Positions 55,467-64,000 of a stretch of 64,000 bases of DNA are shown here, piece by piece (within the stretch, counting starts at the first letter, position 1; the number at the start of each line of letters is the position of its first letter). Source of the DNA: Achromobacter xylosoxidans (GTDB taxonomy: Bacteria; Pseudomonadota; Gammaproteobacteria; Burkholderiales; Burkholderiaceae_B). The notes beneath the pieces were generated by a model. The model had not been told where the DNA came from. It did no database searches and worked only from the letters and a program-made list of their open reading frames with translations. Made by a program: the position numbers and the translations under genes. The DNA is taken from assembly GCF_001457475.1 (NCBI RefSeq), contig NZ_LN831029.1, positions 1,860,001-1,924,000 on the forward strand, read 5' to 3'.

Positions 55467-55641
55467 GGGCAGTCGAAAAGAAGAAGGGCGCCGGGTGAGC
55501 GGCGCACGCGTGCCGCCCTCGGTGGGATGCCGGGGCGGCGTGCCGGGAGCGCAATGGGGACATAGCGCCAGTTTTTTCCCCGATTCTGTCATATGGCACC
55601 GGGCTTGCCCACTCAGGGAATACGTGGAAAACTGTGGCACA

Positions 55642-55676
55642 CTGGTTTTTTGTACAGTACAATCCGATGCCATAAT
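55642..55676 (+). promoter_or_regulatory. recA promoter with LexA box
   Basis: CTGG-N8-ACAG (55642-55657) matches the LexA operator CTGT-N8-ACAG with one mismatch. A CATAAT -10 lies at 55671-55676, so the operator covers the -35 region. About 170 nt of leader precede the recA start. This gives DNA-damage-inducible control of recA and, by readthrough, recX. Confidence 0.8.
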
Positions 55677-55844
55677 CTGCGCTATCGCTTTACCGATCAC
55701 CGCTTCAGCGCCACAGCTTTCACTGCCAATTTTCTGGCAACAGCTGTCAGCAACGGCCCGATCACCCCTTGCGACAACCCGCGCGCTGACCGACACACGT
55801 GCCGCGCCCCGATACGTTACAGACCAGACCTGACAGGACACTAC

Positions 55845-56909
<1,065 letters not shown>

Positions 56910-56955
56910 TCGCGTCGCCCCTTCACCGGATAGCGCCGGGCCCGCCAGCCCGGCC

Positions 56956-56995
56956 GCCAGCGGCAGGCTCCCGTCCCGGGAGGCCTGCCGCTGGC
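56956..56995 (+). terminator. Long hairpin between recA and recX
   Basis: GCCAGCGGCAGGC (56956-56968) pairs perfectly over 13 bp with 56983-56995. The inside of the loop (TCCC...GGGA) adds four more pairs. There is no T-tract, so it is likely a partial attenuator or mRNA boundary that lowers recX expression relative to recA, as a hairpin does between these genes in E. coli. recX starts 15 bp beyond it. Confidence 0.65.
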
Positions 56996-57010
56996 ACATA
57001 GAGGAAGCGC

Positions 57011-57751
57011 ATGAGCTGGAAACCGCCCGTCACGTCCGCTGATCGCCTGCGCGCCAGGCTGGACGATGAATTCGAGACCGTGGCCAAGCCCGAAGGACTG
57101 CGCCGCACGTCGGACCTGCGGCGGGCCGCCGAATCCACCGGGGCGTCCGGCCAGGAACCAGAGGGCGCCGGCGCGCCGGCGTCGCAGTGGCAGCGCAGTT
57201 CCGAACGGCGCGCGGCCGGCGGGCGCGGCCGGCGTGGCAAGGGCGGTGATGATGGCGATGGCGCGGGCGAGGGGGCGCAGCCATCCGAAGACAAGTCGCG
57301 CCCGCGCCCCAAGGGGCCGTCGCTGAAAATGCGGGCGGTGGGTTATCTGTCGCGGCGCGAGCATGCCCGCGATGAGCTGGCGCGAAAACTCGCGCCCCAT
57401 GCCGAAGACCCCGATGAGGTCGAGCGCGTGCTGGACGCGCTGGAAAAGGAAGGCTGGCTGTCGACCGAGCGTTTTGCGCAAAGCCTGGTGCACCGCCGCG
57501 CCTCGCGCCAGGGGGCGGCCCGCATCGTGCAGGAATTGCGCCAGCACGGCGTGGATGATGCCCAGGTATCCGAGCTGCGCGAGCAATTGCGCGCCACCGA
57601 ATACGAGCGCGCGCTCGAGGTCTGGCAGAAACGCTTCGGCGCCAAGCCCGAGGATCGCGCCGCCTATGCCAAACAGGCCCGCTTCCTGGCCAGCCGCGGC
57701 TTCGCGCATGACGTCATCCGTCGCATCCTGGGCGCGGGCGACGACGACTGA
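57011..57751 (+). CDS. recX: Regulatory protein RecX with long N-terminal extension
   Basis: The last 150 of 246 residues are RecX. They hold the three helical repeats with SLKMRAVGYLSRREHARDELARKLAPHA, VLDALEKEGWLSTERFAQSLVHRRASRQGAARIVQELRQHGV and ARFLASRGFAHDVIRRIL. RecX inhibits RecA filament growth. The first 100 residues are a disordered Gly/Arg/Glu-rich extension not present in typical members. GAGGAAG lies before the ATG. The gene follows recA through a hairpin and shares its SOS promoter. Confidence 0.92.
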   Translation: MSWKPPVTSADRLRARLDDEFETVAKPEGLRRTSDLRRAAESTGASGQEPEGAGAPASQWQRSSERRAAGGRGRRGKGGDDGDGAGEGAQPSEDKSRPRPKGPSLKMRAVGYLSRREHARDELARKLAPHAEDPDEVERVLDALEKEGWLSTERFAQSLVHRRASRQGAARIVQELRQHGVDDAQVSELREQLRATEYERALEVWQKRFGAKPEDRAAYAKQARFLASRGFAHDVIRRILGAGDDD

Positions 57752-57797
57752 GCAGGCCGCGCGGCGAGGGCCATTGCCGGCCCGTCGTTGCCTTTTC

Positions 57798-58715
57798 CTA
57801 TTTCGCCGACTTGATGCCGCTCAGCGTCTTGAAGCAGACGTCGCGCGTCAATGTCAGGAATTCGTCGATGTATGAGGCGTCGGTGTCCTCGCTGCGCACC
57901 GTCGCGTACAAGGTCCGCCACACGCCTTGGGGCCCCAGCCGGCACTGGCGCAGCCAACCCTGGTTCATGTATTCGGTCAGCGCCCAGTTGGGCAGGGCGG
58001 CCACGCCGCGGTTGCTGGCCACCAGCTGCGCGATGATGGGCGTCAGTTCCGCCTTGCGGATGGCGGCCGGTTCGACGTCGGCGGGGTCCAGGAAGGCCGT
58101 GAAGATGTCCAGGCGCTGCTTGTCCACCGGATAGGTGATCAGCGTCTGGTCGGCCAGTTGATCGGGCATGACGAACTTGCTGCCGGCCAGCGGATTCGAT
58201 TCGGACACGGCCAGCACCAGCTCGTACTTGAACAGGGGCAGGTACTCGACCGCGTCCAGCGGCTGCGGGTCGGACGTGATCACCAGGTCGAGGTCGCCGC
58301 GCACCAGCGCGGGCAGGGGGGCGAACGAGAAGGCCGCCGACAGGTCCAGCGCCACGTCGGGCCATTGCGCGCGGAAGGCGTCGAGCGCCGGCATCAACCA
58401 CTGGAAGCAGGAATGGCAATCGATGGCCAGGTGCAGGCGGCCGGTGCGGCCCGCGGCCAGCCGCTGCAATTCCCGTTCGGTGGCGCGCATGCGCGGCAGC
58501 ACTTCGTCGGCCAGCGCCAGCACGCGCAGGCCCGCCGTGGTCAGGCGGGCCGGCCGGGTGCGGCGGTTCAGCAGCGGCGTGCCCAGCCGGGTTTCGAGGT
58601 CGCGCAACTGATGCGACAAGGCCGACTGGGTCAGGTGCAGGCGCTCGGCGGCTTCCTGCAGGCTGCCGCCTTCGCGGATGGCGGTCAACGTTTCGAGGTG
58701 GCGGATTTCCAGCAT
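57798..58715 (-). CDS. metR: LysR-type regulator of methionine synthesis (MetR)
   Basis: The 305-residue LysR protein starts MLEIRHLETLTAIREGGSLQEAAERLHLTQSALSHQLRDLE, almost identical in pattern to MetR, and has CHSCFQWLMPALDAFRAQWP typical of it. MetR activates metE and other methionine genes with homocysteine as co-inducer. The divergent metE gene 195 bp away and MetR-type boxes between them support the name. The start at 58715 gives the standard N-terminus. Confidence 0.93.
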   Translation of the reverse strand: MLEIRHLETLTAIREGGSLQEAAERLHLTQSALSHQLRDLETRLGTPLLNRRTRPARLTTAGLRVLALADEVLPRMRATERELQRLAAGRTGRLHLAIDCHSCFQWLMPALDAFRAQWPDVALDLSAAFSFAPLPALVRGDLDLVITSDPQPLDAVEYLPLFKYELVLAVSESNPLAGSKFVMPDQLADQTLITYPVDKQRLDIFTAFLDPADVEPAAIRKAELTPIIAQLVASNRGVAALPNWALTEYMNQGWLRQCRLGPQGVWRTLYATVRSEDTDASYIDEFLTLTRDVCFKTLSGIKSAK

Positions 58716-58806
58716 GGGGCGGCGGTAGCGGTGAGGATGGCGCCGTCGCCGGGGGGGCAACACGGCGGGAACTCCCGACCAGGGGCGGGAATGAACTTAT
58801 ATTCTA

Positions 58807-58850
58807 TGAGATTTTTTCATCTTATGAATGTAGACATTGATTTTGATTCA
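58807..58850. promoter_or_regulatory. MetR boxes in the metR/metE divergent promoter
   Basis: The MetR consensus is TGAA-N5-TTCA. TGAG-attttt-like TTCA (58807-58819) and TGAT-tttga-TTCA (58838-58850) each match with one mismatch. A weaker third half-match begins TGAA at 58825. The 44-bp cluster lies 60-100 bp before metE, where activator binding is expected. No cobalamin or SAM riboswitch is recognised in this leader. Confidence 0.7.
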
Positions 58851-58910
58851 TTTTGCTTTGGGTCCAGAATAATCGGCACTTGAACAAAATTTGTCTAAGA
58901 CGCGACTGCC

Positions 58911-61208
58911 ATGACTACGATTCATAATTTGGGGTTCCCCCGCATTGGTGCCCAGCGCGAACTGAAGCGCGCGGTCGAAGCCTATTGGGCGGGCAAGCAG
59001 ACCGGCGAAACGCTGGAGCAGACCGGCCGCGAGCTGCGCGCCCGGCACTGGCAGGCGCAGGCCGCCGCCGGCGTCAAATTCGTGCCGGTGGGCGATTTCG
59101 CCTGGTACGACCAGATCCTGGAATGGACCACGCTGTTGGGCGCCGTGCCGGCGCGGTTCGGCCAGAAGGACAACGAGCCGGTCTCGCTGGACACGCTGTT
59201 CCGCATGGGCCGCGGCCGCGCCCCGTCGGGCAAGCCCGCCGCCGCGTGCGAAATGACCAAATGGTTCGACACCAACTACCACTACATCGTGCCGGAACTG
59301 GTGCCGGGCCAGGCCTTCCGCATCGCGCGTGAATCGCTGTTCGAGCAGATCCGTGAAGCGCAGGCGCTGGGCCATGCCGTCAAGCCGGTGATCCCGGGTC
59401 CGCTGACCTGGCTGTTCCTGGGCAAGGGCGACGCCTTTGCCGGCGGCGCGGCCGACGCGGCCAAGCTGCAATTGCTGGCCAACCTGCTGCCGGTGTACCA
59501 GGAAGTGCTGGCCCGCTTCGCCAAGCTGGGCGTGGAGTGGGTGCAGATCGACGAACCCATCCTGGTGCTGGACCTGCCGCAAGCCTGGCGCGATGCCTTC
59601 AGGCAGGTCTACGCCACGTTCTCGGCCAGCCCGGTCAAGCTGCTGGTCGCCACCTACTTCGATGGCCTCAAGGACAACCTGGGCACGGCGCTGGCGCTGC
59701 CGGTAGCCGGCCTGCACGTGGACCTGGTGCGCGCTCCGGAGCAACTGGGCGACGTGCTGGCCGGCCTGGGCGCCGACAAGGTGCTGTCCGCCGGCGTCAT
59801 CAACGGCCGCAACATCTGGCGCACCGATCTGGACGCCGCCATTGCGACGCTGGCTCCCGTCAAGCAGCAACTGGGCGAGCGGCTGTGGCTGGCGCCGTCG
59901 TGCTCGCTGTTGCACGTGCCGGTGGACCTGGCCAACGAAACCGAACTGGACGCCGAGCTCAAGAGCTGGCTGTCGTTCGCCGCGCAGAAGCTGGACGAGT
60001 TGAGCCTGCTGGGCCGCGCGCTGGACAGCGCCACCGAGGCCAGCGTGCAGGACGGCCTGGCCCGTCAGCGCGCCGCCCTGGCCGCGCGTCGCTCGTCCGC
60101 CCGCATCCACAACCCCGCCGTGGCGCAACGCATGGCCGCCTCGGCCGCGGTATCGCGGGACCGCGCGCCTTTCGCCGGCCGTATCGCCCGGCAGCAGGAA
60201 GAGCTCGGCCTGCCGGCGTTCCCGACCACCACCATCGGTTCGTTCCCGCAGACCGCCGAGATCCGCGCGCTGCGCCGCGACTGGAAGGCGGGCGCGCTGA
60301 CGGATTCGGCCTACGAGAGCGCCATCCGCAAGGAAATCGAGGAGGTGATCCGATTCCAGGAGAAGGTCGGCCTGGACGTGCTGGTGCATGGCGAACCCGA
60401 GCGCAACGACATGGTGGAGTACTTCGGCGAGCTGCTGGCCGGCTTTGCCTTCACCAGGAACGGCTGGGTGCAGAGCTACGGTTCGCGTTGCGTCAAGCCG
60501 CCGATCATCTTCGGTGACGTGGCGCGCCCCGCGCCGATGACGGTGGGCTGGTCCTCGTACGCCCAGTCGCTGACCGACAAGCCCGTCAAGGGCATGCTGA
60601 CGGGTCCGGTCACCATCCTGCAGTGGTCGTTCGTGCGCGACGACCAGCCGCGCGAACAGACCTGCCGCCAACTGGCGCTGGCCTTGCGCGACGAGGTGGT
60701 GGACCTGGAAGCGGCCGGCATCAGCGTCATCCAGATCGACGAGCCGGCCATCCGCGAGGGCCTGCCGCTGCGCCGCGCCGATTGGCAGGCGTACCTGGAC
60801 TGGGCCGTGGATTGCTTCCGCCTGTCGACCGCCGGCGTGCGCGACGAGACCCAGATCCACACGCACATGTGCTATTCGGAGTTCAACGACATCATCGAGT
60901 CTATCGCCGCCATGGACGCGGACGTGATCACGATCGAGACGTCGCGCTCCAACATGGAACTGCTCAAGGCGTTCGAGGATTTCCGCTATCCGAACGACAT
61001 CGGCCCGGGCGTCTACGACATCCATTCGCCCAACGTTCCGGAAGTGGACTGGATGGTCGGCCTGATGCAGAAAGCCGCCGCCCGCCTGCCCAAGGAGCGG
61101 TTGTGGGTCAATCCGGATTGCGGCCTGAAGACCCGCGCCTGGCCGGAAACCGAAGCGGCGTTGATCGGCATGGTGCAAGCCGCCCGCGCACTGCGCGAAG
61201 CCGCCTGA
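58911..61208 (+). CDS. metE: Cobalamin-independent methionine synthase
   Basis: The 765-residue enzyme transfers a methyl group from 5-methyltetrahydropteroyl-tri-glutamate to homocysteine. The N-terminal half begins [27 protein letters not shown] and carries duplicated barrel residues. The C-terminal half has the zinc ligands H652, C654 (HTHMCYSEF) and C737 (NPDCGLKTR) and the homocysteine-binding [12 protein letters not shown] stretch. Length matches the E. coli protein. Control is by MetR, encoded divergently. A strong terminator follows 47 bp after the stop. Confidence 0.97.
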   Translation: MTTIHNLGFPRIGAQRELKRAVEAYWAGKQTGETLEQTGRELRARHWQAQAAAGVKFVPVGDFAWYDQILEWTTLLGAVPARFGQKDNEPVSLDTLFRMGRGRAPSGKPAAACEMTKWFDTNYHYIVPELVPGQAFRIARESLFEQIREAQALGHAVKPVIPGPLTWLFLGKGDAFAGGAADAAKLQLLANLLPVYQEVLARFAKLGVEWVQIDEPILVLDLPQAWRDAFRQVYATFSASPVKLLVATYFDGLKDNLGTALALPVAGLHVDLVRAPEQLGDVLAGLGADKVLSAGVINGRNIWRTDLDAAIATLAPVKQQLGERLWLAPSCSLLHVPVDLANETELDAELKSWLSFAAQKLDELSLLGRALDSATEASVQDGLARQRAALAARRSSARIHNPAVAQRMAASAAVSRDRAPFAGRIARQQEELGLPAFPTTTIGSFPQTAEIRALRRDWKAGALTDSAYESAIRKEIEEVIRFQEKVGLDVLVHGEPERNDMVEYFGELLAGFAFTRNGWVQSYGSRCVKPPIIFGDVARPAPMTVGWSSYAQSLTDKPVKGMLTGPVTILQWSFVRDDQPREQTCRQLALALRDEVVDLEAAGISVIQIDEPAIREGLPLRRADWQAYLDWAVDCFRLSTAGVRDETQIHTHMCYSEFNDIIESIAAMDADVITIETSRSNMELLKAFEDFRYPNDIGPGVYDIHSPNVPEVDWMVGLMQKAAARLPKERLWVNPDCGLKTRAWPETEAALIGMVQAARALREAA

Positions 61209-61255
61209 CCGGCGGCCGCCGGCCCGCCGCGAATTTGCCGGGGCCGGCAACCCGG

Positions 61256-61299
61256 AACCCCTGTGTTGCGCGCCTGATGCACGCCACAGGGGTTTTTTT
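61256..61299 (+). terminator. Intrinsic terminator of metE
   Basis: AACCCCTGTG (61256-61265) pairs with CACAGGGGTT (61285-61294) and is followed by a T-run; the 19-nt loop is long. Confidence 0.85.
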
Positions 61300-61338
61300 C
61301 GTCCCTGCTTGAACGAATTCGCGCCGTGTGGGTCAATA

Positions 61339-61357
61339 GGCAAACATCCCATTTGCC
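61339..61357 (+). promoter_or_regulatory. Palindrome ahead of the peptide synthetase gene
   Basis: GGCAAA-catccca-TTTGCC is a perfect 6-bp inverted repeat, 18 bp before the start codon. It may be an operator, or a small RNA hairpin covering the translation start region; neither is proven. Confidence 0.4.
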
Positions 61358-61374
61358 GGATTGTCGCCGTACCT

Positions 61375-64000
61375 ATGATTCTCCAAGGCCCCCGTCGGCC
61401 GGATCTGCTGCAAGCGGAAACGCTGCCCGATATCCTGGAAGCCACGATCCTGCGGCATCCCGCCGCCATTGCCATCCACTGGCTGGATCAATCCCTCACT
61501 TATGACGAACTCGGGCGCCGCGCCGACCTGGCCGCGCACCACCTGATCGAGGCCGGCGTGCGGCCGGGCGACATCGTCGGCCTGTGCCTGCCGCGCGGCG
61601 ACGAACTGCTCATCATGCAGGCGGCCATCGCCAAGGCGGGCGCGGCCTGGCTGCCGTTCGAATCCGACACGCCGCCCGAGCGCATGCTGGTTTGCCTGCA
61701 GGACGCCGGCGCCCACGGGCTGGTTGCCGGTGGCGAGGTCCGCCTGGACGGCATGGCCACCTGGACGCCTTGGGAATTGGCGGCGGCGGTCGACGCGCCA
61801 TTGCGGCGCCGGGATGGCCTGCTGCCCGAACATCCCGCCTACGTCATCTACACGTCGGGGTCCACCGGCAAGCCCAAGGGCGTGCCGATCAGCCAGGCCA
61901 GCATCTGCCATTTCCTGCGCAGCGAAAACGAGGTGCTCGGCGTGCGCCACGGCGACAAGGTCTACCAGGGCTTCTCGGTTGCCTTCGATATGTCGTTCGA
62001 GGAAATCTGGATCAGCTACCTGGTCGGCGCGACGCTGTGGGTGGCGCCCAAGATGCTGACCACCGATCCGGAGGCGCTGCCCGATGCGCTGGCGCGCGAG
62101 GGCGTGACCGTGCTGCACGCGGTGCCGACGCTGCTGGCGCTGTTCGCGCGCGACGTGCCGGGCCTGCGCATCGTCAACCTGGGCGGCGAGATGTGCCCGG
62201 AGTTTCTGGTGCAGCGCTGGGCCACGCCCGGCCGGCGCCTGTTCAATACCTATGGTCCCACCGAGACCACCGTGTCGGCCAGCCTGGCCGAACTGCTGCC
62301 CGGCCAGCGGGTGACCATCGGCACGCCGCTGCCCAACTACGGCATGCTGATCCGCGGCGAGGACGGCGCGGTGCTGCCGCAGGGCCAGACCGGCGAGCTC
62401 TGTATCACCGGCCCGGGCGTGGCCGGCGGCTATCTGGGGCGCCCCGAACTGACAGCCGAGAAGTTCCTGGCCAACCCGCGTCCCAGCGGCGAACATGACA
62501 CCCGCATGTACCGCAGCGGCGACCTGGCGCGCATCGACGAGAACGGCCAGATCCAGTGCCTGGGCCGCAGCGACGACCAGGTCAAGGTGCGCGGCTTTCG
62601 CGTCGAACTGGGCGAGATCGAGGCCGCGCTGTACCGCCAGGCTGGCGTTGGCGCCGCCGCCGTGGTGCTGCGCGACCTGGCGGGCATCGACCAGCTGGTG
62701 GCGTTCCTGACGCCGGAGGGCGATGTCCGTCTCGACCCGCACGCGCTGCGGGCGGCGCTGGCCGCCGAACTGCCGGCCTATATGATTCCGGCCCGTTTCG
62801 AGCTGGTGGCCGAGGTGCCGCGCCTGACCTCGGGCAAGATCGACCGCAAGGCCTTGAAGGCGCGCGAACTGGCCACGGCGTCCGAGCCCAGCGGCGAGGA
62901 TGACGTGCCGGTCTCGGCGGGCGAGCAGGTCCTGTTCGAGGCGCTGCGGCCACTCTTTCCGGGCCAGCCGCTGCGGCTGGCGAGCGATTTCTTCCGCGAC
63001 CTGGGCGGCCATTCGCTGCTGGCGGCGCGGCTGGTGTCGTCGTTGCGCAAGCATCCGCAGTTCTCGGCCCTGACCATGCACGAGCTCTACCAGCATTCGG
63101 TGCTGGGGGCGCTGGCGGCCCGGCTCGATGCGCTGGCGCTCGCTTCGGACGAGGTCCAGGCCCCGGCGGCCGAGGCAGCGGAGGTCGAGCGCGCGCCGCA
63201 GTGGCGCCGCTGGGCCTGCGGCCTGGCGCAGCTGGCGGTGCTGCCGCTGTTGATCGGCGTGCGCATGCTGATCTGGTTGACGCCGTTCTTCACTTACCAC
63301 TACTTCACCGGCGACGAGGGCGATTCGGTATGGCGCGCGGTGGCGCTGTCGATCGCCAGCTACCTGGCCTGCAACCTGCTCAGCTTTGGCGTGGCGGTGG
63401 TCTGCAAGTGGGGCATCCTGGGGCGACTCAAGGCCGGCCGCTATCCGCTCTATGGCTGGACCTTCTATCGCTGGTGGCTGGTCGACCGCATCCTCGACAT
63501 CCCGCCGGCTCACCTGCTGGCGGGCTCGCCGCTGCAGGCCTGGTACCTGCGGGCGCTGGGCGCGCGCATTGGCCGCGACACCGCCATCAGCCGCATTTCG
63601 GTGCGCGCCCCGGATCTGCTGACGGTGGCTGACGGCGCCAGCATCGGCGCCGCCGTCAACCTGGAGAACTTTGAAGTGCGCGGCGCGCATTGGGAGGTGG
63701 CGCCCATCGCGCTGGGCGCGAATGCCTACGTCGGCTCCTACGCGGTGGTGCAGGGCGACGTCGTGATCGAGGACGACGGCCGGCTCGAGGGCCTGTCTTC
63801 GCTGCCCGCCGGCGCCCGTATCCCGGCCGGCCAGATCTGGACCGGCGCGCCGGCGCGGCACGATCCGCAGGCGCGCGCCCCCGAGCTACCCGCGCGGCCG
63901 GCGCGCGAAGGACGCTGGGCGCGGCTGGACGTGCTGGCCTATGCGGCCGGCGGCACGCTGATCGCGGCCCTGTTCTTCATGCCCGTGTTCCCGAGTTTCG
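61375..64000 (+). CDS. Pls/PosA-type single-module peptide synthetase, N-terminal part
   Basis: The frame is open to the window edge (875 codons seen). Residues 1-500 are an adenylation domain with YTSGSTGKPKG (159-169), NTYGPTETT, YRSGDLAR and SGKIDRK. A carrier domain follows with phosphopantetheine Ser547 (GGHSL). Membrane segments lie at about 612-640 and 650-680, with a beta-helix-like repeat part (GARIGRDTAIS...) and another membrane segment at the end. No condensation domain precedes the A domain. This order is that of epsilon-polylysine synthetase (Pls)/PosA-type enzymes, which polymerise one basic amino acid with a membrane-bound terminal domain. Substrate residues by alignment to PheA read D205, M206, E209, then H, V, L, T, V, S. 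The acidic residue fits a cationic amino acid but is not decisive. Confidence 0.88.
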   Translation, partial: MILQGPRRPDLLQAETLPDILEATILRHPAAIAIHWLDQSLTYDELGRRADLAAHHLIEAGVRPGDIVGLCLPRGDELLIMQAAIAKAGAAWLPFESDTPPERMLVCLQDAGAHGLVAGGEVRLDGMATWTPWELAAAVDAPLRRRDGLLPEHPAYVIYTSGSTGKPKGVPISQASICHFLRSENEVLGVRHGDKVYQGFSVAFDMSFEEIWISYLVGATLWVAPKMLTTDPEALPDALAREGVTVLHAVPTLLALFARDVPGLRIVNLGGEMCPEFLVQRWATPGRRLFNTYGPTETTVSASLAELLPGQRVTIGTPLPNYGMLIRGEDGAVLPQGQTGELCITGPGVAGGYLGRPELTAEKFLANPRPSGEHDTRMYRSGDLARIDENGQIQCLGRSDDQVKVRGFRVELGEIEAALYRQAGVGAAAVVLRDLAGIDQLVAFLTPEGDVRLDPHALRAALAAELPAYMIPARFELVAEVPRLTSGKIDRKALKARELATASEPSGEDDVPVSAGEQVLFEALRPLFPGQPLRLASDFFRDLGGHSLLAARLVSSLRKHPQFSALTMHELYQHSVLGALAARLDALALASDEVQAPAAEAAEVERAPQWRRWACGLAQLAVLPLLIGVRMLIWLTPFFTYHYFTGDEGDSVWRAVALSIASYLACNLLSFGVAVVCKWGILGRLKAGRYPLYGWTFYRWWLVDRILDIPPAHLLAGSPLQAWYLRALGARIGRDTAISRISVRAPDLLTVADGASIGAAVNLENFEVRGAHWEVAPIALGANAYVGSYAVVQGDVVIEDDGRLEGLSSLPAGARIPAGQIWTGAPARHDPQARAPELPARPAREGRWARLDVLAYAAGGTLIAALFFMPVFPSF

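Noticed and set aside
58716..58910. Cobalamin or SAM riboswitch upstream of metE
   Set aside because: The short AT-rich gap holds MetR-type boxes but no B12-box or SAM core pattern.
58848..61475. Antisense frame of 875 codons across metE
   Set aside because: Composition artefact; metE is intact with zinc ligands and length.
61333..63861. Antisense frame of 842 codons across the peptide synthetase
   Set aside because: The plus-strand frame shows all adenylation and carrier motifs; the antisense frame has none.

Overview
The window is GC-rich, densely coded DNA from a betaproteobacterium of the order Burkholderiales, most likely family Alcaligenaceae (Achromobacter/Bordetella). Supporting signs are the rpsF-priB-rpsR-rplI-(kinase-like)-dnaB order, an aspartate carbamoyltransferase with an N-terminal helix-turn-helix extension, a globin-coupled diguanylate cyclase that matches what is known of Bordetella BpeGReg, a Bug-type binding protein, and many long antisense frames that are only a by-product of the base composition. 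The genus is an inference. No insertion sequence, prophage, CRISPR array or rRNA was seen. One tRNA (initiator Met) is present.

Layout. 1-5.4 kb: end of an AbgB-like amidohydrolase, a LOG-family protein, polA, and a ZIP metal transporter with a palindrome over its promoter. 5.4-13.2 kb: dienelactone hydrolase, Na/Pi cotransporter, L-serine dehydratase, HtpX, an EamA exporter and a rhodanese. 13.2-21 kb: an aminophosphonate island with a PhnZ-like HD oxygenase, LysR regulator, ABC transporter, PhnX and an FAD amine oxidase. 21-25.8 kb: Rieske oxygenase, acyltransferase, Bug protein and IclR regulator. 25.9-31 kb: isoprenoid genes (xseB-ispA-dxs), folE2 and a DUF817 protein. 31-35 kb: ribosomal protein/primosome/replicative helicase operon. 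35-46.5 kb: transporters, regulators, small lipoproteins, a MocR/DUF2917 pair, tRNA-fMet, a flavoprotein and a possible Nif11-like pair. 46.6-50.9 kb: HTH-ATCase, oxygen-sensing diguanylate cyclase, rdgC. 51-58 kb: MHS-type transporter, TctDE-like two-component system, SOS-controlled recA-recX. 57.8-64 kb: metR/metE divergent pair and the start of a Pls/PosA-type single-module peptide synthetase that runs off the window.

The most coherent system is the phosphonate island. The transporter would import 2-aminoethylphosphonate or relatives. The FAD oxidase would deaminate or demethylate-deaminate them to phosphonoacetaldehyde. PhnX would release acetaldehyde and phosphate. The PhnZ-like oxygenase would handle 1-hydroxy-2-aminoethylphosphonate. 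No PhnW transaminase or PhnY hydroxylase is present, so the set looks like an oxidative version of the pathway.

Non-coding structure is also notable. A dispersed GC-rich repeat family lies in three separate places, each between convergent genes. A 159-bp element has 33-bp inverted arms. Two short repeats carry an inverted pair of DnaA-box-like sequences. A possible minus-strand small RNA lies upstream of the 51.0 kb terminators. Recognisable operators include a LexA box (recA), MetR boxes (metE) and palindromes in the divergent promoters of the phn, IclR/Bug, ZIP and peptide-synthetase genes.
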